Source: Cytophagales bacterium Alg240-R148 | Lineage (GTDB): Bacteria > Bacteroidota > Bacteroidia > Cytophagales > Cyclobacteriaceae | Assembly (NCBI GenBank): GCA_900537185.1 | Contig: LS999828.1 | Span: 374,706 to 438,705, forward strand | Direction of reading: 5' to 3' | DNA: 64,000 nt | Part shown: piece after piece, positions 1-8,849 of the stretch | Layout: each line of letters begins with the position of its first letter | How positions within the stretch are numbered: the stretch's first letter is position 1 | Notes under the pieces: generated by a model | What the model was told of the DNA's origin: nothing | Seen by the model: only the letters and a program-made list of their open reading frames with translations | Database searches by the model: none | Made by a program: the position numbers and the translations under genes

Positions 1-1
1 A

Positions 2-1972
2 TTGATCCATGAAATTCCTCAAAAAGCGAAAAAGAACTTCTTTTATAAAAATATTGGCCAACACAATTTTGAAGACCAAACCGATAACTGGTTGGAAGGT
101 GAAGATCCAACTTTTTCAAACGGAGCGGTATATGCTGACCTGGACAATGATGGGGATTACGACCTAATTGTCAACAACATAGACCAAAAAGCGCATATTT
201 TAAAGAACCAACAAAAGAACCATTCGGTAACTTTCACTTTTAAAGGCGGGACAAAAAACCAACAAGGTATTGGTGCTAAAATCATAGTATACAGTGGGGC
301 CCTGCATCAAACCTATGAAAATTACCTATCTAGAGGCTATTTATCGTCTGTAGCACCTTCCATCACGGTGGGGGTTGGCCAAGCAACTACTATTGATTCG
401 GTTTATGTGGAATGGCCAGGTGCGTTGGCACAATGGTTGTACAATTTGCCATCTGGAAAAAACGTGCAATTGGACATCCTCCAGGCAAAAAAGGAAAAAG
501 CCATACGGCCTATCCTGAAAAAAAATAGGATGCGCACCTTAGAAATTAAACATGAAGAAAACGAATTCGATGATTTCTCGAAACAAATATTACTTCCGCA
601 TCAATTGTCTCAAGAAGGCCCAGCACTTGCTGTCGTGGATTTAAATGAAGACGGGCTCGACGACTTTTTTATTGGACAAAGTGCAGGAACAGCCTCCTCC
701 CTTTATTTACAGCAACAAAATGGAAGCTTTCAATTGCTCTCCGAGTTTAGCGCTGAAAAAGAATACGAAGATGTTGGGGCTATATTTATTGATTACGACC
801 TAGACGGAGACCAAGATCTGTTCGTTGTTTCTGGAGGTAATGAATTTAAAGGCGGTTCTGACATGTACCAAGACAGGTTGTATAAAAACACCAACAATAA
901 TTTTAAATTAGATCCTGGTGCCATTCCCGATTATTCTATCAGCGGATCAACCGTTGTATCCGACGATGTCAACCAAGATGGCCTTCCCGATTTAATTGTT
1001 ACCGGCATGCACCAACCCGGCAATTATCCTGTTGCATCCAGCAGTAAAATTTTAATCAATCTAAAAGGTAGATTCGAAGACCAAACCGAAGCCATTTGCG
1101 CTCCTTGCATGAATTTGGGTATGGTTCGCGATGTAGATTTGGCCGACCTAAATGGCGATGGTCAAAAAGACCTTATTTTTGTAGGTGAATGGATGGAGCC
1201 TACTCTGCTACTGAATCATAATGGCACTTTCAACAGAACCGATACCGAATTCCCTAAAGGTTTAACCGGTTGGTATTTTGCAGTAAAAACTGCAGATATT
1301 GATAACGATGGCGACTTGGATATTTTACTCGGAAACCTAGGCCTGAATTACAAGTACAAAGCTTCACCCGAAACTCCATTTAACATCTTTTATGGAGATT
1401 TTGATGCCAGTGGTTCTAATGACATCATATTGGGACAGTATGAAAGCGGAGAATTATTTCCTGTTAGGGGCAAACAATGCTCCTCGCAACAAATGCCTTC
1501 GTTAAAAAAAGAAATTGTTTCCTACCACGATTTTGGCAGCAAAACTCTAAAAGAAATTTACCCAGAAAGCCTACTTTCCAAAGGGCAGCAATTACAAGCC
1601 AGCAATTTCTCTAGCGGGGTACTGCGCAACGATGGACAGGGCAATTTTAACTTCACAGCATTCCCACGTGCAGCACAAGTATCGTCTATCAACGATTTTG
1701 AAACCATGGATATTAATGGAGATGGCTTTTTAGACCTAGTATTTGCTGGTAATTTGTTTGGCTCAGAAATAGAAACTCCTAGAAATGATGCTAGTTGCGG
1801 CCTGGTTCTATTGAACAGAAATGGTGAATATTTTGAAGCCGTACCCAGCAATGAATCTGGCTTATTTATACCAAAACAAGTCTCCAGCATACAACAATTT
1901 AAATCGTCCGATCGCAATACTTTAATTATAGGTGTTCAAAATGGATCGATTCAAATGTTTATAGTTCCTTAA
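2..1972 (+). CDS. VCBS/FG-GAP repeat protein with ASPIC-UnbV domain (5' end outside window)
   Basis: The reading frame is open to the left edge, so the listed first codon is not a real start. The protein aligns throughout with the C-terminal ~650 residues of its downstream neighbour, so roughly 450 N-terminal residues should lie outside the window. Calcium-loop-like DLDNDGDYDL, DYDLDGDQDL, DIDNDGDLDI and DINGDGFLDL repeats mark FG-GAP/VCBS beta-propeller blades. An ASPIC/UnbV-type segment (GIGAKIIVYSG…YLSRGYLSSV…VEWPG) sits near residues 90–155. Known members are secreted or surface lipoproteins, often encoded near SusCD loci; their molecular role is not established. A 180-base gap separates it from the paralogue, which suggests tandem duplication. 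Confidence 0.85.
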   Translation: MIHEIPQKAKKNFFYKNIGQHNFEDQTDNWLEGEDPTFSNGAVYADLDNDGDYDLIVNNIDQKAHILKNQQKNHSVTFTFKGGTKNQQGIGAKIIVYSGALHQTYENYLSRGYLSSVAPSITVGVGQATTIDSVYVEWPGALAQWLYNLPSGKNVQLDILQAKKEKAIRPILKKNRMRTLEIKHEENEFDDFSKQILLPHQLSQEGPALAVVDLNEDGLDDFFIGQSAGTASSLYLQQQNGSFQLLSEFSAEKEYEDVGAIFIDYDLDGDQDLFVVSGGNEFKGGSDMYQDRLYKNTNNNFKLDPGAIPDYSISGSTVVSDDVNQDGLPDLIVTGMHQPGNYPVASSSKILINLKGRFEDQTEAICAPCMNLGMVRDVDLADLNGDGQKDLIFVGEWMEPTLLLNHNGTFNRTDTEFPKGLTGWYFAVKTADIDNDGDLDILLGNLGLNYKYKASPETPFNIFYGDFDASGSNDIILGQYESGELFPVRGKQCSSQQMPSLKKEIVSYHDFGSKTLKEIYPESLLSKGQQLQASNFSSGVLRNDGQGNFNFTAFPRAAQVSSINDFETMDINGDGFLDLVFAGNLFGSEIETPRNDASCGLVLLNRNGEYFEAVPSNESGLFIPKQVSSIQQFKSSDRNTLIIGVQNGSIQMFIVP

Positions 1973-2152
1973 GAAAAGAAGAACATTTTCCTTTCCCTAT
2001 ATAATGCAGCAAAACAAACAGTTAACAATCTAACCAGCATTTACTTAGTTCTATAGGAAGTTGGCAGCGCTGCTCAATTTAAAAATATGGCCAAACAAGC
2101 TGTTTTTTTACATTTTTTCAGTTTATTTTTAGAAATCCTAAACTGAATAAAA

Positions 2153-5100
2153 ATGACAAAGTACAACCCAGCTCCTTACTTAGTTTTATTTTTTATTGGC
2201 AGCATGCTTTTTTCATGTGACCCAACTGAGCAAAACAATTCAACCACCTTATTCACTACTGTTCCAAGCGAAAAAAGCCATATTGATTTCGTTAATAAAT
2301 TGCCGGAATCGCCTGGAATGAACTCATTTGTATATGAATACTTTTACAATGGAGGTGGCGTGGCAGCAGCCGATTTCAATAACGATGGTCTGAAAGACTT
2401 ATATTTCACTGCCAACTTGGTTGGCAATAGCCTTTACTTGAACCAAGGTGATTTTGAATTTGAAGATGTCACCCGAAAAGCCAATGCCGTTGGCATCAAT
2501 TCTTGGACCAACGGTGTTAGCGTAGTAGATATTAACAACGATGGTATGTTGGATATATATTTATCCAAATCGGGAAATTTTCGCAATCCTGAACAAAGAA
2601 AAAATGAATTGCTTTTAAACATGGGAGTAGATGAAAACGGCATCCCGCAATTTAAGGAACGGGCAGCTAACTTTGGATTGGACAATGCACAGTTTTCCAT
2701 GCAATCGGCTTTTTTCGACTATGATTTGGACGGAGATTTGGATATGTATTTGTTAAACCACATCCCAACCAAAGGAGATTCTTCTCTTTGGCATGGAGGA
2801 AGGTACCAATCTTCTAGTTTAGGGGATAGGTTTTATGTAAATGAAAATGGGTATTATTACGACCGGACCCAAGAAGTGGGGATTTTCTCCAATGGGGTTT
2901 CCTACGGCCTGGGGATTGGCATTAGCGATTTGAACCAAGACGGCTGGCCGGACATATACATTTCTAATGATTACGAAGAGCACGACTACTGTTATATCAA
3001 CAATAAAAATGGAACTTTTAGAGAAGTAGTGAAAATTGCCACCAATCAGATATCCAATTTTTCTATGGGCAACGACGTGGCTGACTACAACAACGATGGT
3101 TTCACGGATATAGTAGTTCTGGATATGGCGTCAGAAGATAATTATGGGCAAAAAACCAGCATGCCCAGCATGAACCCAGAAAAATTCTACAGCATGGTCA
3201 ACAACGACTTGCATTACCAATACATGTTCAATATGCTGCACAAACACTCCACCCATATCGATTCTCTGGGTACGCCATTTTTTTCTAATACTGGACAAAT
3301 TGCAGGTATTTCAAAAACAGATTGGAGCTGGGCCCCGCTCCTTGCCGACTATGACAACGATGGGTTAAAAGATTTGTTTATTACAAATGGCATCAAACGA
3401 GACTTCAGAAATAACGATTACAACAATACCATTCAAGATTCTATCTACAAAAACAACAACTATTTAAAGACCCCTGAAACCATGATGCAGGCCGTATTGG
3501 CCACACCCAACAAACCTGCTAAAAACTATTTTTTCAAAAATACCAATGGCACAAAGTTCGAAAACCAAGACAGCCTTTGGATTTCAGACCAACAAAAAAA
3601 CTTTTCTAATGGAGCAGCTTATGCCGATCTGGACAATGATGGAGACCTCGATTTAATCATCAACAATGTCGACAGCAAAGCGACTATTCTGAAAAACAAT
3701 GCCCAAAACAACTACATCAGTTTAATGTTCTATGGTGACAAGAAAAATCCACATGGCGTAGGAGCTAAAATATCAGTTTACCATGGTGGCAACATACAGT
3801 TCTTCGAAAATTACCCAGTTAGAGGCTACCTATCTAGCGTACCCAATGAAATCATAGCTGGTATTGGCAAAGCAACTACCATTGATTCGGTTTCTGTGGA
3901 ATGGCCAGGAGGAAACGCTCAGACATTGAAACAAGTGGAAATCAATTCTCGCATTATTTTAAGGTTCGAAGAAAGCACTGAAAGAGTATTAAAAATCAAA
4001 AACGAACCGAGCAAATTGTTTTTTAACAAAACAACAAGCAACATACAGCACATTGAAAATAATTTCGACGATTATCAAAAACAAGTACTGTTGCCACATA
4101 AAATGTCAGAATTTGGGCCGGACCTAGTGATGGGAGACGCCAACAACGATGGGTTGGATGATGTATTTATCCCACAAAGTAGTGGCACGGCATCCCAGCT
4201 ATTTCTACAAAACAAAGATGGCAGCTTCACCCTAGGGCAAAGCTTTAAGAAAGAAGCAAGTTTCGAAGATGTTACCGGTATTTTTCTAGACACCGACAAC
4301 GATGGAGACCAGGACCTTATGGTGGTAACGGGTGGAAATGAATTTGACTCCAACTCCCCAATGTACCAAGACAGGTTGTACCAAAACAACAAGGGCACTT
4401 TTGTTTTAAACAATACAGCCATCCCTTCTTATTCCATTAGTGGAAGCAAAGTAAAAAAGATAGATTTTAATTCAGATGGACGCATGGACTTAATTGTCGC
4501 TGGAGCCCATGTACCAGGCGCCTATCCAAAGGCGGCCAACAGCAAAATTTTAATGAACGACGGCAACCAATTTATAGATAAAACCGATGCGGTATGCCCT
4601 CAATTTAACCAATTGGGCATGGTAAGAGATTTTGAAATCACAGATATAGATGGTGACGGAGATTTAGACATTATCGCAGTAGGAGAATGGATGAGCCCTA
4701 CCCTTTTTATAAATAACCAAGGCAAGTTCAGCGACTTGGAATACAAGGGAAAGGAGCAATTAAGTGGGTGGTATTACGCTGTAAAATCTGTAGATATTGA
4801 CAACGACGGAGACCAAGATTTGCTGCTAGGCAATTTGGGACTCAACTATAAATACAAAGCAAATGACAAAGAACCGTTTGAAGTTTATTACGGTGATTTT
4901 GATGACAACGGACAAAATGATATTGTGCTAGGGTACTACAATTTTGGTAGCCTATACCCGGTTAGGGGCAAACAATGTTCTTCGCAACAAATGCCATCTT
5001 TGAAAAGCGAAATAAAAACCTACCATGATTTTGGCTCTAAAACACTTCCTGAAATCTATTCGGAAGACCGACTTGCAAAAGGATCTGTTTTGAAAGCATA

Positions 5101-5470
5101 TAATTTTGCGAGCGGCGTTTTAATCAATGAGGGTCAAAATAAATTTACATTCAAGACTTTTCCCGACTTTGCACAACTGTCGTCCATCAACTCCATCTTA
5201 ACCAAAGATTTTAATCAAGATGGGTTAGAAGACGTCATCGTTGCTGGTAACTTGTTTTCTTCAGAAATAGAGACGCCAAGAAATGATGCTGGATATGGAA
5301 TGGTATTGCTGAACAAGGGCAACGGTTCTTTTACAAGTATGGACGCGCACCAATCCGGGCTGTTCATTCCGTATGATGTCAAATCAATTGAATGGATCCA
5401 ATTGAACAACCAGCTGCACATGATGGTGGGCATCCACAATAAAAAAGCTTTGACCTACCAAATTAAATAA
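2153..5470 (+). CDS. VCBS/FG-GAP repeat lipoprotein with ASPIC-UnbV domain
   Basis: This 1105-residue protein starts with a lipoprotein signal peptide (hydrophobic segment ending in MLFSC, lipidated Cys22). Many DxDxDG-type calcium loops follow (DFNNDGLKDL, DINNDGMLDI, DYDLDGDLDM, DLNQDGWPDI and others), as in two beta-propellers. Between them an ASPIC/UnbV segment is visible (GVGAKISVYHGG, RGYLSS, VEWPGG; about residues 535–605). The lipobox implies an outer-membrane or surface location. It is a full-length paralogue of the preceding partial gene; the C-terminal halves share long blocks such as LYPVRGKQCSSQQMPS. The substrate is unknown. A strong hairpin follows the stop codon. Confidence 0.9.
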   Translation: MTKYNPAPYLVLFFIGSMLFSCDPTEQNNSTTLFTTVPSEKSHIDFVNKLPESPGMNSFVYEYFYNGGGVAAADFNNDGLKDLYFTANLVGNSLYLNQGDFEFEDVTRKANAVGINSWTNGVSVVDINNDGMLDIYLSKSGNFRNPEQRKNELLLNMGVDENGIPQFKERAANFGLDNAQFSMQSAFFDYDLDGDLDMYLLNHIPTKGDSSLWHGGRYQSSSLGDRFYVNENGYYYDRTQEVGIFSNGVSYGLGIGISDLNQDGWPDIYISNDYEEHDYCYINNKNGTFREVVKIATNQISNFSMGNDVADYNNDGFTDIVVLDMASEDNYGQKTSMPSMNPEKFYSMVNNDLHYQYMFNMLHKHSTHIDSLGTPFFSNTGQIAGISKTDWSWAPLLADYDNDGLKDLFITNGIKRDFRNNDYNNTIQDSIYKNNNYLKTPETMMQAVLATPNKPAKNYFFKNTNGTKFENQDSLWISDQQKNFSNGAAYADLDNDGDLDLIINNVDSKATILKNNAQNNYISLMFYGDKKNPHGVGAKISVYHGGNIQFFENYPVRGYLSSVPNEIIAGIGKATTIDSVSVEWPGGNAQTLKQVEINSRIILRFEESTERVLKIKNEPSKLFFNKTTSNIQHIENNFDDYQKQVLLPHKMSEFGPDLVMGDANNDGLDDVFIPQSSGTASQLFLQNKDGSFTLGQSFKKEASFEDVTGIFLDTDNDGDQDLMVVTGGNEFDSNSPMYQDRLYQNNKGTFVLNNTAIPSYSISGSKVKKIDFNSDGRMDLIVAGAHVPGAYPKAANSKILMNDGNQFIDKTDAVCPQFNQLGMVRDFEITDIDGDGDLDIIAVGEWMSPTLFINNQGKFSDLEYKGKEQLSGWYYAVKSVDIDNDGDQDLLLGNLGLNYKYKANDKEPFEVYYGDFDDNGQNDIVLGYYNFGSLYPVRGKQCSSQQMPSLKSEIKTYHDFGSKTLPEIYSEDRLAKGSVLKAYNFASGVLINEGQNKFTFKTFPDFAQLSSINSILTKDFNQDGLEDVIVAGNLFSSEIETPRNDAGYGMVLLNKGNGSFTSMDAHQSGLFIPYDVKSIEWIQLNNQLHMMVGIHNKKALTYQIK

Positions 5471-5478
5471 TGTAGTAC

Positions 5479-5518
5479 AAAACAAAAGGAGGAAATTGAC
5501 ATTTCCTCCTTTTGTTTT
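5479..5518. terminator. Bidirectional intrinsic terminator
   Basis: An 18-bp perfect stem (5479–5496 with 5501–5518) closes a 4-base TGAC loop. It has A- and T-rich flanks on both sides and lies between two convergent genes, so it can stop transcription from both. It touches the stop codon of the minus-strand peptidase gene. Confidence 0.85.
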
Positions 5519-6870
5519 TATCGCATCACACTTACTGGAAAAGCAACCAAACTTTCATTGCCATCCTTTCCGAGGGCACTTACACCAAATAGGTAGTTGT
5601 CTATAACAATTCCATCCAAAGTAATCTCATTGACATTGCCCACATATCGGTAATATTGCCATTGTGGTGCTGTTGTATCCCTCCAATACACTTTATACCC
5701 TATTATGCTTTTGTCTTCCGATTTATCCCATTTTAACCGGGTACTTGGCTCTACTACCCCACCAATAGATACATTCAATGGTGCTTGTGGCGCCTTTGCC
5801 AAACCTGCCAAATTAATAGCATTAACCGCAGTAAGCTTGGCAGCATATGCAAAATTCACCCCTTCAATGACATCTCCATATTGAATGCCTTTTTCTTCTC
5901 TAATGTTCTGGTGTTGTCGGTTATAATTCTCATGTGCTTCCATTATTCTGATCCCTGCAAAACCCAAATCATTAAAAGGCCTGTGGTGCCCCCCTCTTCC
6001 AAACCGATCCAAACGGTACACCATCATGGGATTCATTTCAGGCATGTATTTTTGTGTTGAGGCATGAACATAACGGGCAAGTTGCCTAGAAACACCATCT
6101 ACTTCGCCTCCATAAAATCGCCGTCTTTTTCTAGATTGTTCTGTTTCATTGGCAGGCGTAGGTTCAGAAAATATCCTGAAAGTTCTATTGTCAATCACAC
6201 CATCCACGCCTTCTATATTGCCAATCATATCATTGTTCAATACGCCAATAATTTCCCATTGCTCTTTTTCAGCTAAACCAGCCAAATGTTTGCCTCCAAA
6301 CAAACCCTGCTCTTCTCCAGACAAACCAGCAAACACAATGCTATTCTTAAATTTGTAGCGGCTTAAAACCCTAGCAGCTTCTATGCTACCAGCCATACCG
6401 GTAGCATTGTCATTGGCCCCCGGAGCATCTGTTACGCCATCCGATGGATCACTAGCTCTAGAATCTATATCTCCTGACATTATCACAAAACGGTTGGGAT
6501 ATTCTTCTCCTCTTAAAATTGCATATACGTTAACAACCCATGTATCATTTTTTATTCTTGTTTTAGCATCTCCCTTTACTAGAGTCCTTTGGTAGTGCAC
6601 TTCCAAACACCCCCCACAGGCTTCAGAAATCTTCTCAAATTCCGCTTTTATCCAGCGTCTGGCTGCCCCAATTCCTCGGGTTTGAGAAACAGTATCTGAC
6701 ATCGTATTTCTCGTTCCAAAACCAGCTAATTTTCTAATATCGCTTTCCAAACGTTCCGATGATACAGCATTAATTATTTCATAGTGTATGGGGTCATAGG
6801 CTGGAAAATTCTGAGAGTAAACAGGTCCAAAACCCATTATTACAAGGCCTAGAATCAAAATAGCTTTCAT
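5518..6870 (-). CDS. Secreted M28-family metallopeptidase with C-terminal fibronectin type III domain
   Basis: The 450-residue protein begins with a signal peptide (about residues 1–20, ending VYSQ). The M28 core has GANDNATG (metal-bridging Asp), GLSGEEQGLFGGKH (catalytic and metal Glu), LNNDMIGN and a C-terminal ligand region around MEAHENYNRQHQN. The segment from about residue 363 (PLNVSIGG…LKWDKS…YKVYWRD) looks like one fibronectin type III domain. The first metal-ligand position of the family, usually His in an HxD motif, reads SGDIDSR here, so Asp replaces His. Family members are zinc aminopeptidases or carboxypeptidases acting outside the cytoplasm. The gene is monocistronic and convergent with the VCBS gene. 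Confidence 0.85.
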   Translation of the reverse strand: MKAILILGLVIMGFGPVYSQNFPAYDPIHYEIINAVSSERLESDIRKLAGFGTRNTMSDTVSQTRGIGAARRWIKAEFEKISEACGGCLEVHYQRTLVKGDAKTRIKNDTWVVNVYAILRGEEYPNRFVIMSGDIDSRASDPSDGVTDAPGANDNATGMAGSIEAARVLSRYKFKNSIVFAGLSGEEQGLFGGKHLAGLAEKEQWEIIGVLNNDMIGNIEGVDGVIDNRTFRIFSEPTPANETEQSRKRRRFYGGEVDGVSRQLARYVHASTQKYMPEMNPMMVYRLDRFGRGGHHRPFNDLGFAGIRIMEAHENYNRQHQNIREEKGIQYGDVIEGVNFAYAAKLTAVNAINLAGLAKAPQAPLNVSIGGVVEPSTRLKWDKSEDKSIIGYKVYWRDTTAPQWQYYRYVGNVNEITLDGIVIDNYLFGVSALGKDGNESLVAFPVSVMR

Positions 6871-6932
6871 TGGTGTGTTGTTTAGGTCAAATTTTATGAA
6901 TTGAAATATTCTGAAATTTATAACTCAATATA

Positions 6933-6952
6933 GAACATATTATTAAATGTTC
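6933..6952. promoter_or_regulatory. Inverted repeat upstream of the YfcC-type carrier gene
   Basis: GAACAT and ATGTTC form a 6-bp inverted repeat with 8 bases between, 38 bases before the carrier start in the divergent interval shared with the peptidase gene. It could be an operator for either gene. The match is short, so chance is possible. Confidence 0.25.
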
Positions 6953-6989
6953 AAGATTTTCCTTTAATTGGGCAGCAAAACCATCCATT

Positions 6990-8330
6990 ATGAAAATCAA
7001 CTTTCCTGACCCTTTGGTACTACTTCTTTCTTGTATAATTTTATCTGCAGTACTCACCTACATAATACCTGCTGGGTCTTATGAAAGGAAAGAAAATCAA
7101 AGTACCGGCAGGATGGTGGTAGTACCCAACTCCTATTCGAAAGCAGAACAAAAACCCATCTCTTTTTTTAATGCGGTGGTAGCCATACCAAAGGGGCTTA
7201 TTGCTGCATCCGATGTTATTTTTCTAGTATTTTTAGTTGGTGGTGCTTTTGTGGTAGTTGACAAAACTGGGGTTTTACAAGGTAGTGTTGATTATTTACT
7301 TCGATCCATGAAAGGAGATGGGCAATCCATTTTAATAACTGTTTCTTTGATATTTTTTACACTTGGAGCACTTGAAAACATGCAGGAAGAGATAATACCC
7401 CTCGTTCCTGTTTTATTGGTACTAACCAAAAGATTGGGTTTCCCCAACCTTACTGCAGTGGCAATAAGTGTTGGTGCAGCCGCTGTAGGCGCTTCTTTTA
7501 GTCCAATCAACCCTTTTCAAGTAGGCATCGCACAGAAAATAGCAGAACTCCCTTTGTTATCTGGAAGCGGCTACCGGGTGGTACTATTGTTGATTGCATT
7601 TGTCGTTTATATGTACCTGGTGGTCCGACACGCCATTAAAAACCGCCAAAACACGTCCATCGAAGAAACAAAAACGGAGTTTAAATTTGATACAAGGATG
7701 CGCATTGTACTAGTTATTCTTTTGTTAACCTTCGTTCTGTTCGTTTATGGTGTAATGCAACTTGGTTGGGATTTTAATCAAATGACTGCACTTTTCTTTT
7801 TAATGGGGATAGCAATTGGTTTACTCGGTCGATTGGGAATAAAAGGTACATCGGATGCCTTTGTTGATGGATTTCGATCCATGGCCTACGCCGCTATGAT
7901 CATTGGATTTGCGAGGGGTATTTTCGTTGTTTTGGAGGAAGGCCAAATAATTGACACCATCGTCTATGGTTTGTTTACTCCATTGGCAGAATTGCCTAAT
8001 TGGCTGTCTATTACAGGAGTCACTTTGGTGCAATCGGTACTTCATTTTCCCGTACCCAGTGTAAGCGGCCAAGCAGTGTTGACCATTCCAATATTAAACC
8101 CACTTAGTGACTTGTTAGGCATTAGCCGACAAATTATAGTTATGTCTTATCAATATGGAGCAGGCCTTTGTGAGCTCATTACCCCTACCAATGGTGCTTT
8201 AGTTGCGGTGGTAAGTGCTGCTGGAATGAAGTTCAATACATGGTTCAAATTTGCCATTAAAGTCTACCTCATTCTAATTGGACTAGGTCTCACTGGTATT
8301 TATTTGGCCATTGCATTTAAATTGGTATAA
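6990..8330 (+). CDS. YfcC/DcuC-type inner-membrane carrier
   Basis: This 446-residue protein is hydrophobic throughout, with about 11–12 predicted membrane segments starting at residue 8. The opening FPDPLVLLL…LTYIIPAGSYER, a loop with VDKTGVLQ, LENMQEEIIPLVPV, and GASFSPINPFQVGIAQ are typical of the YfcC subfamily of the DcuC superfamily, whose members carry amino acids, peptides or C4-dicarboxylates. The substrate cannot be fixed from sequence. It is divergent from the M28 peptidase gene across 119 bases; that suggests, without proving, a link between extracellular peptide breakdown and uptake. Confidence 0.8.
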   Translation: MKINFPDPLVLLLSCIILSAVLTYIIPAGSYERKENQSTGRMVVVPNSYSKAEQKPISFFNAVVAIPKGLIAASDVIFLVFLVGGAFVVVDKTGVLQGSVDYLLRSMKGDGQSILITVSLIFFTLGALENMQEEIIPLVPVLLVLTKRLGFPNLTAVAISVGAAAVGASFSPINPFQVGIAQKIAELPLLSGSGYRVVLLLIAFVVYMYLVVRHAIKNRQNTSIEETKTEFKFDTRMRIVLVILLLTFVLFVYGVMQLGWDFNQMTALFFLMGIAIGLLGRLGIKGTSDAFVDGFRSMAYAAMIIGFARGIFVVLEEGQIIDTIVYGLFTPLAELPNWLSITGVTLVQSVLHFPVPSVSGQAVLTIPILNPLSDLLGISRQIIVMSYQYGAGLCELITPTNGALVAVVSAAGMKFNTWFKFAIKVYLILIGLGLTGIYLAIAFKLV

Positions 8331-8358
8331 AATACCAATTAAGTTTAGCCTGTATGCA

Positions 8359-8661
8359 TTAAAACAAAGAGATTTGTTGGTCTGGACTCTGTGGTTTTTT
8401 CGCAGTTTTTTTTGTTTTTTTCTTGGGTGGACTTTTTGTTTCTGAAGTTTTGCTATTGTTCACCTCCTCAGCTGTTACACCTGGTTTTACTATTCTATTC
8501 AATTGATCACTGGGCTTAATGTGTTTTCTAAGCCATTGTGGTATGGACATGCCTTCTTCTGCCGCTATTGCCTTTAGCAATACCAATTCAGATTCATTCA
8601 CCTTAAATGACACTTGAATATTTCTAGGATTTTCCTTTTTAAAATGTTCTCCTCTAGGCAT
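8359..8661 (-). CDS. Small protein with ribbon-helix-helix-like N-terminus and basic tail
   Basis: The 100-residue protein has a short strand then two helices (NIQVSFKVNESELVLLKAI, then SIPQWLRKHI), the pattern of ribbon-helix-helix DNA-binding proteins. A lysine/proline-rich tail (about residues 75–92) ends in QQISLF. DNA binding is inferred from this pattern only; no family is recognised with certainty. A good promoter (TACTTTTG -7 box with an upstream TTG) lies 22 bases before the start, supporting a real gene. It stands alone, 28 bases from the convergent carrier gene. Confidence 0.6.
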   Translation of the reverse strand: MPRGEHFKKENPRNIQVSFKVNESELVLLKAIAAEEGMSIPQWLRKHIKPSDQLNRIVKPGVTAEEVNNSKTSETKSPPKKKTKKTAKKPQSPDQQISLF

Positions 8662-8682
8662 AACAATGGTTATTATTAACTA

Positions 8683-8715
8683 CAAAAGTACAATTTTTAG
8701 CTGTAACTTATTCAA
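8683..8715 (-). promoter_or_regulatory. Bacteroidota-type promoter of the small RHH-like gene
   Basis: On the minus strand a TTG (8713–8715) precedes TACTTTTG (8683–8690) by 22 bases. This fits the Bacteroidota sigma-ABfr consensus (TTTG/TTG, about 17–23 bases, TAnnTTTG). The -7 box ends 21 bases before the ATG. Confidence 0.5.
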
Positions 8716-8849
8716 TTAAATTGTGAATCAAACCAATAAATGTACAGCCGAATTATAAACAAACTTCAACAGCCTTACAAGCTCCAATCGATAAACCGCT
8801 CGTTTACAAGGTTTAATGGTGGCGCAACTTCTACACTGGGCGGACTAAT

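Noticed and set aside
2-60. A start codon for the first VCBS gene at the window edge
   Set aside because: Alignment with the paralogue shows the true N-terminus lies about 450 residues upstream, outside the window.
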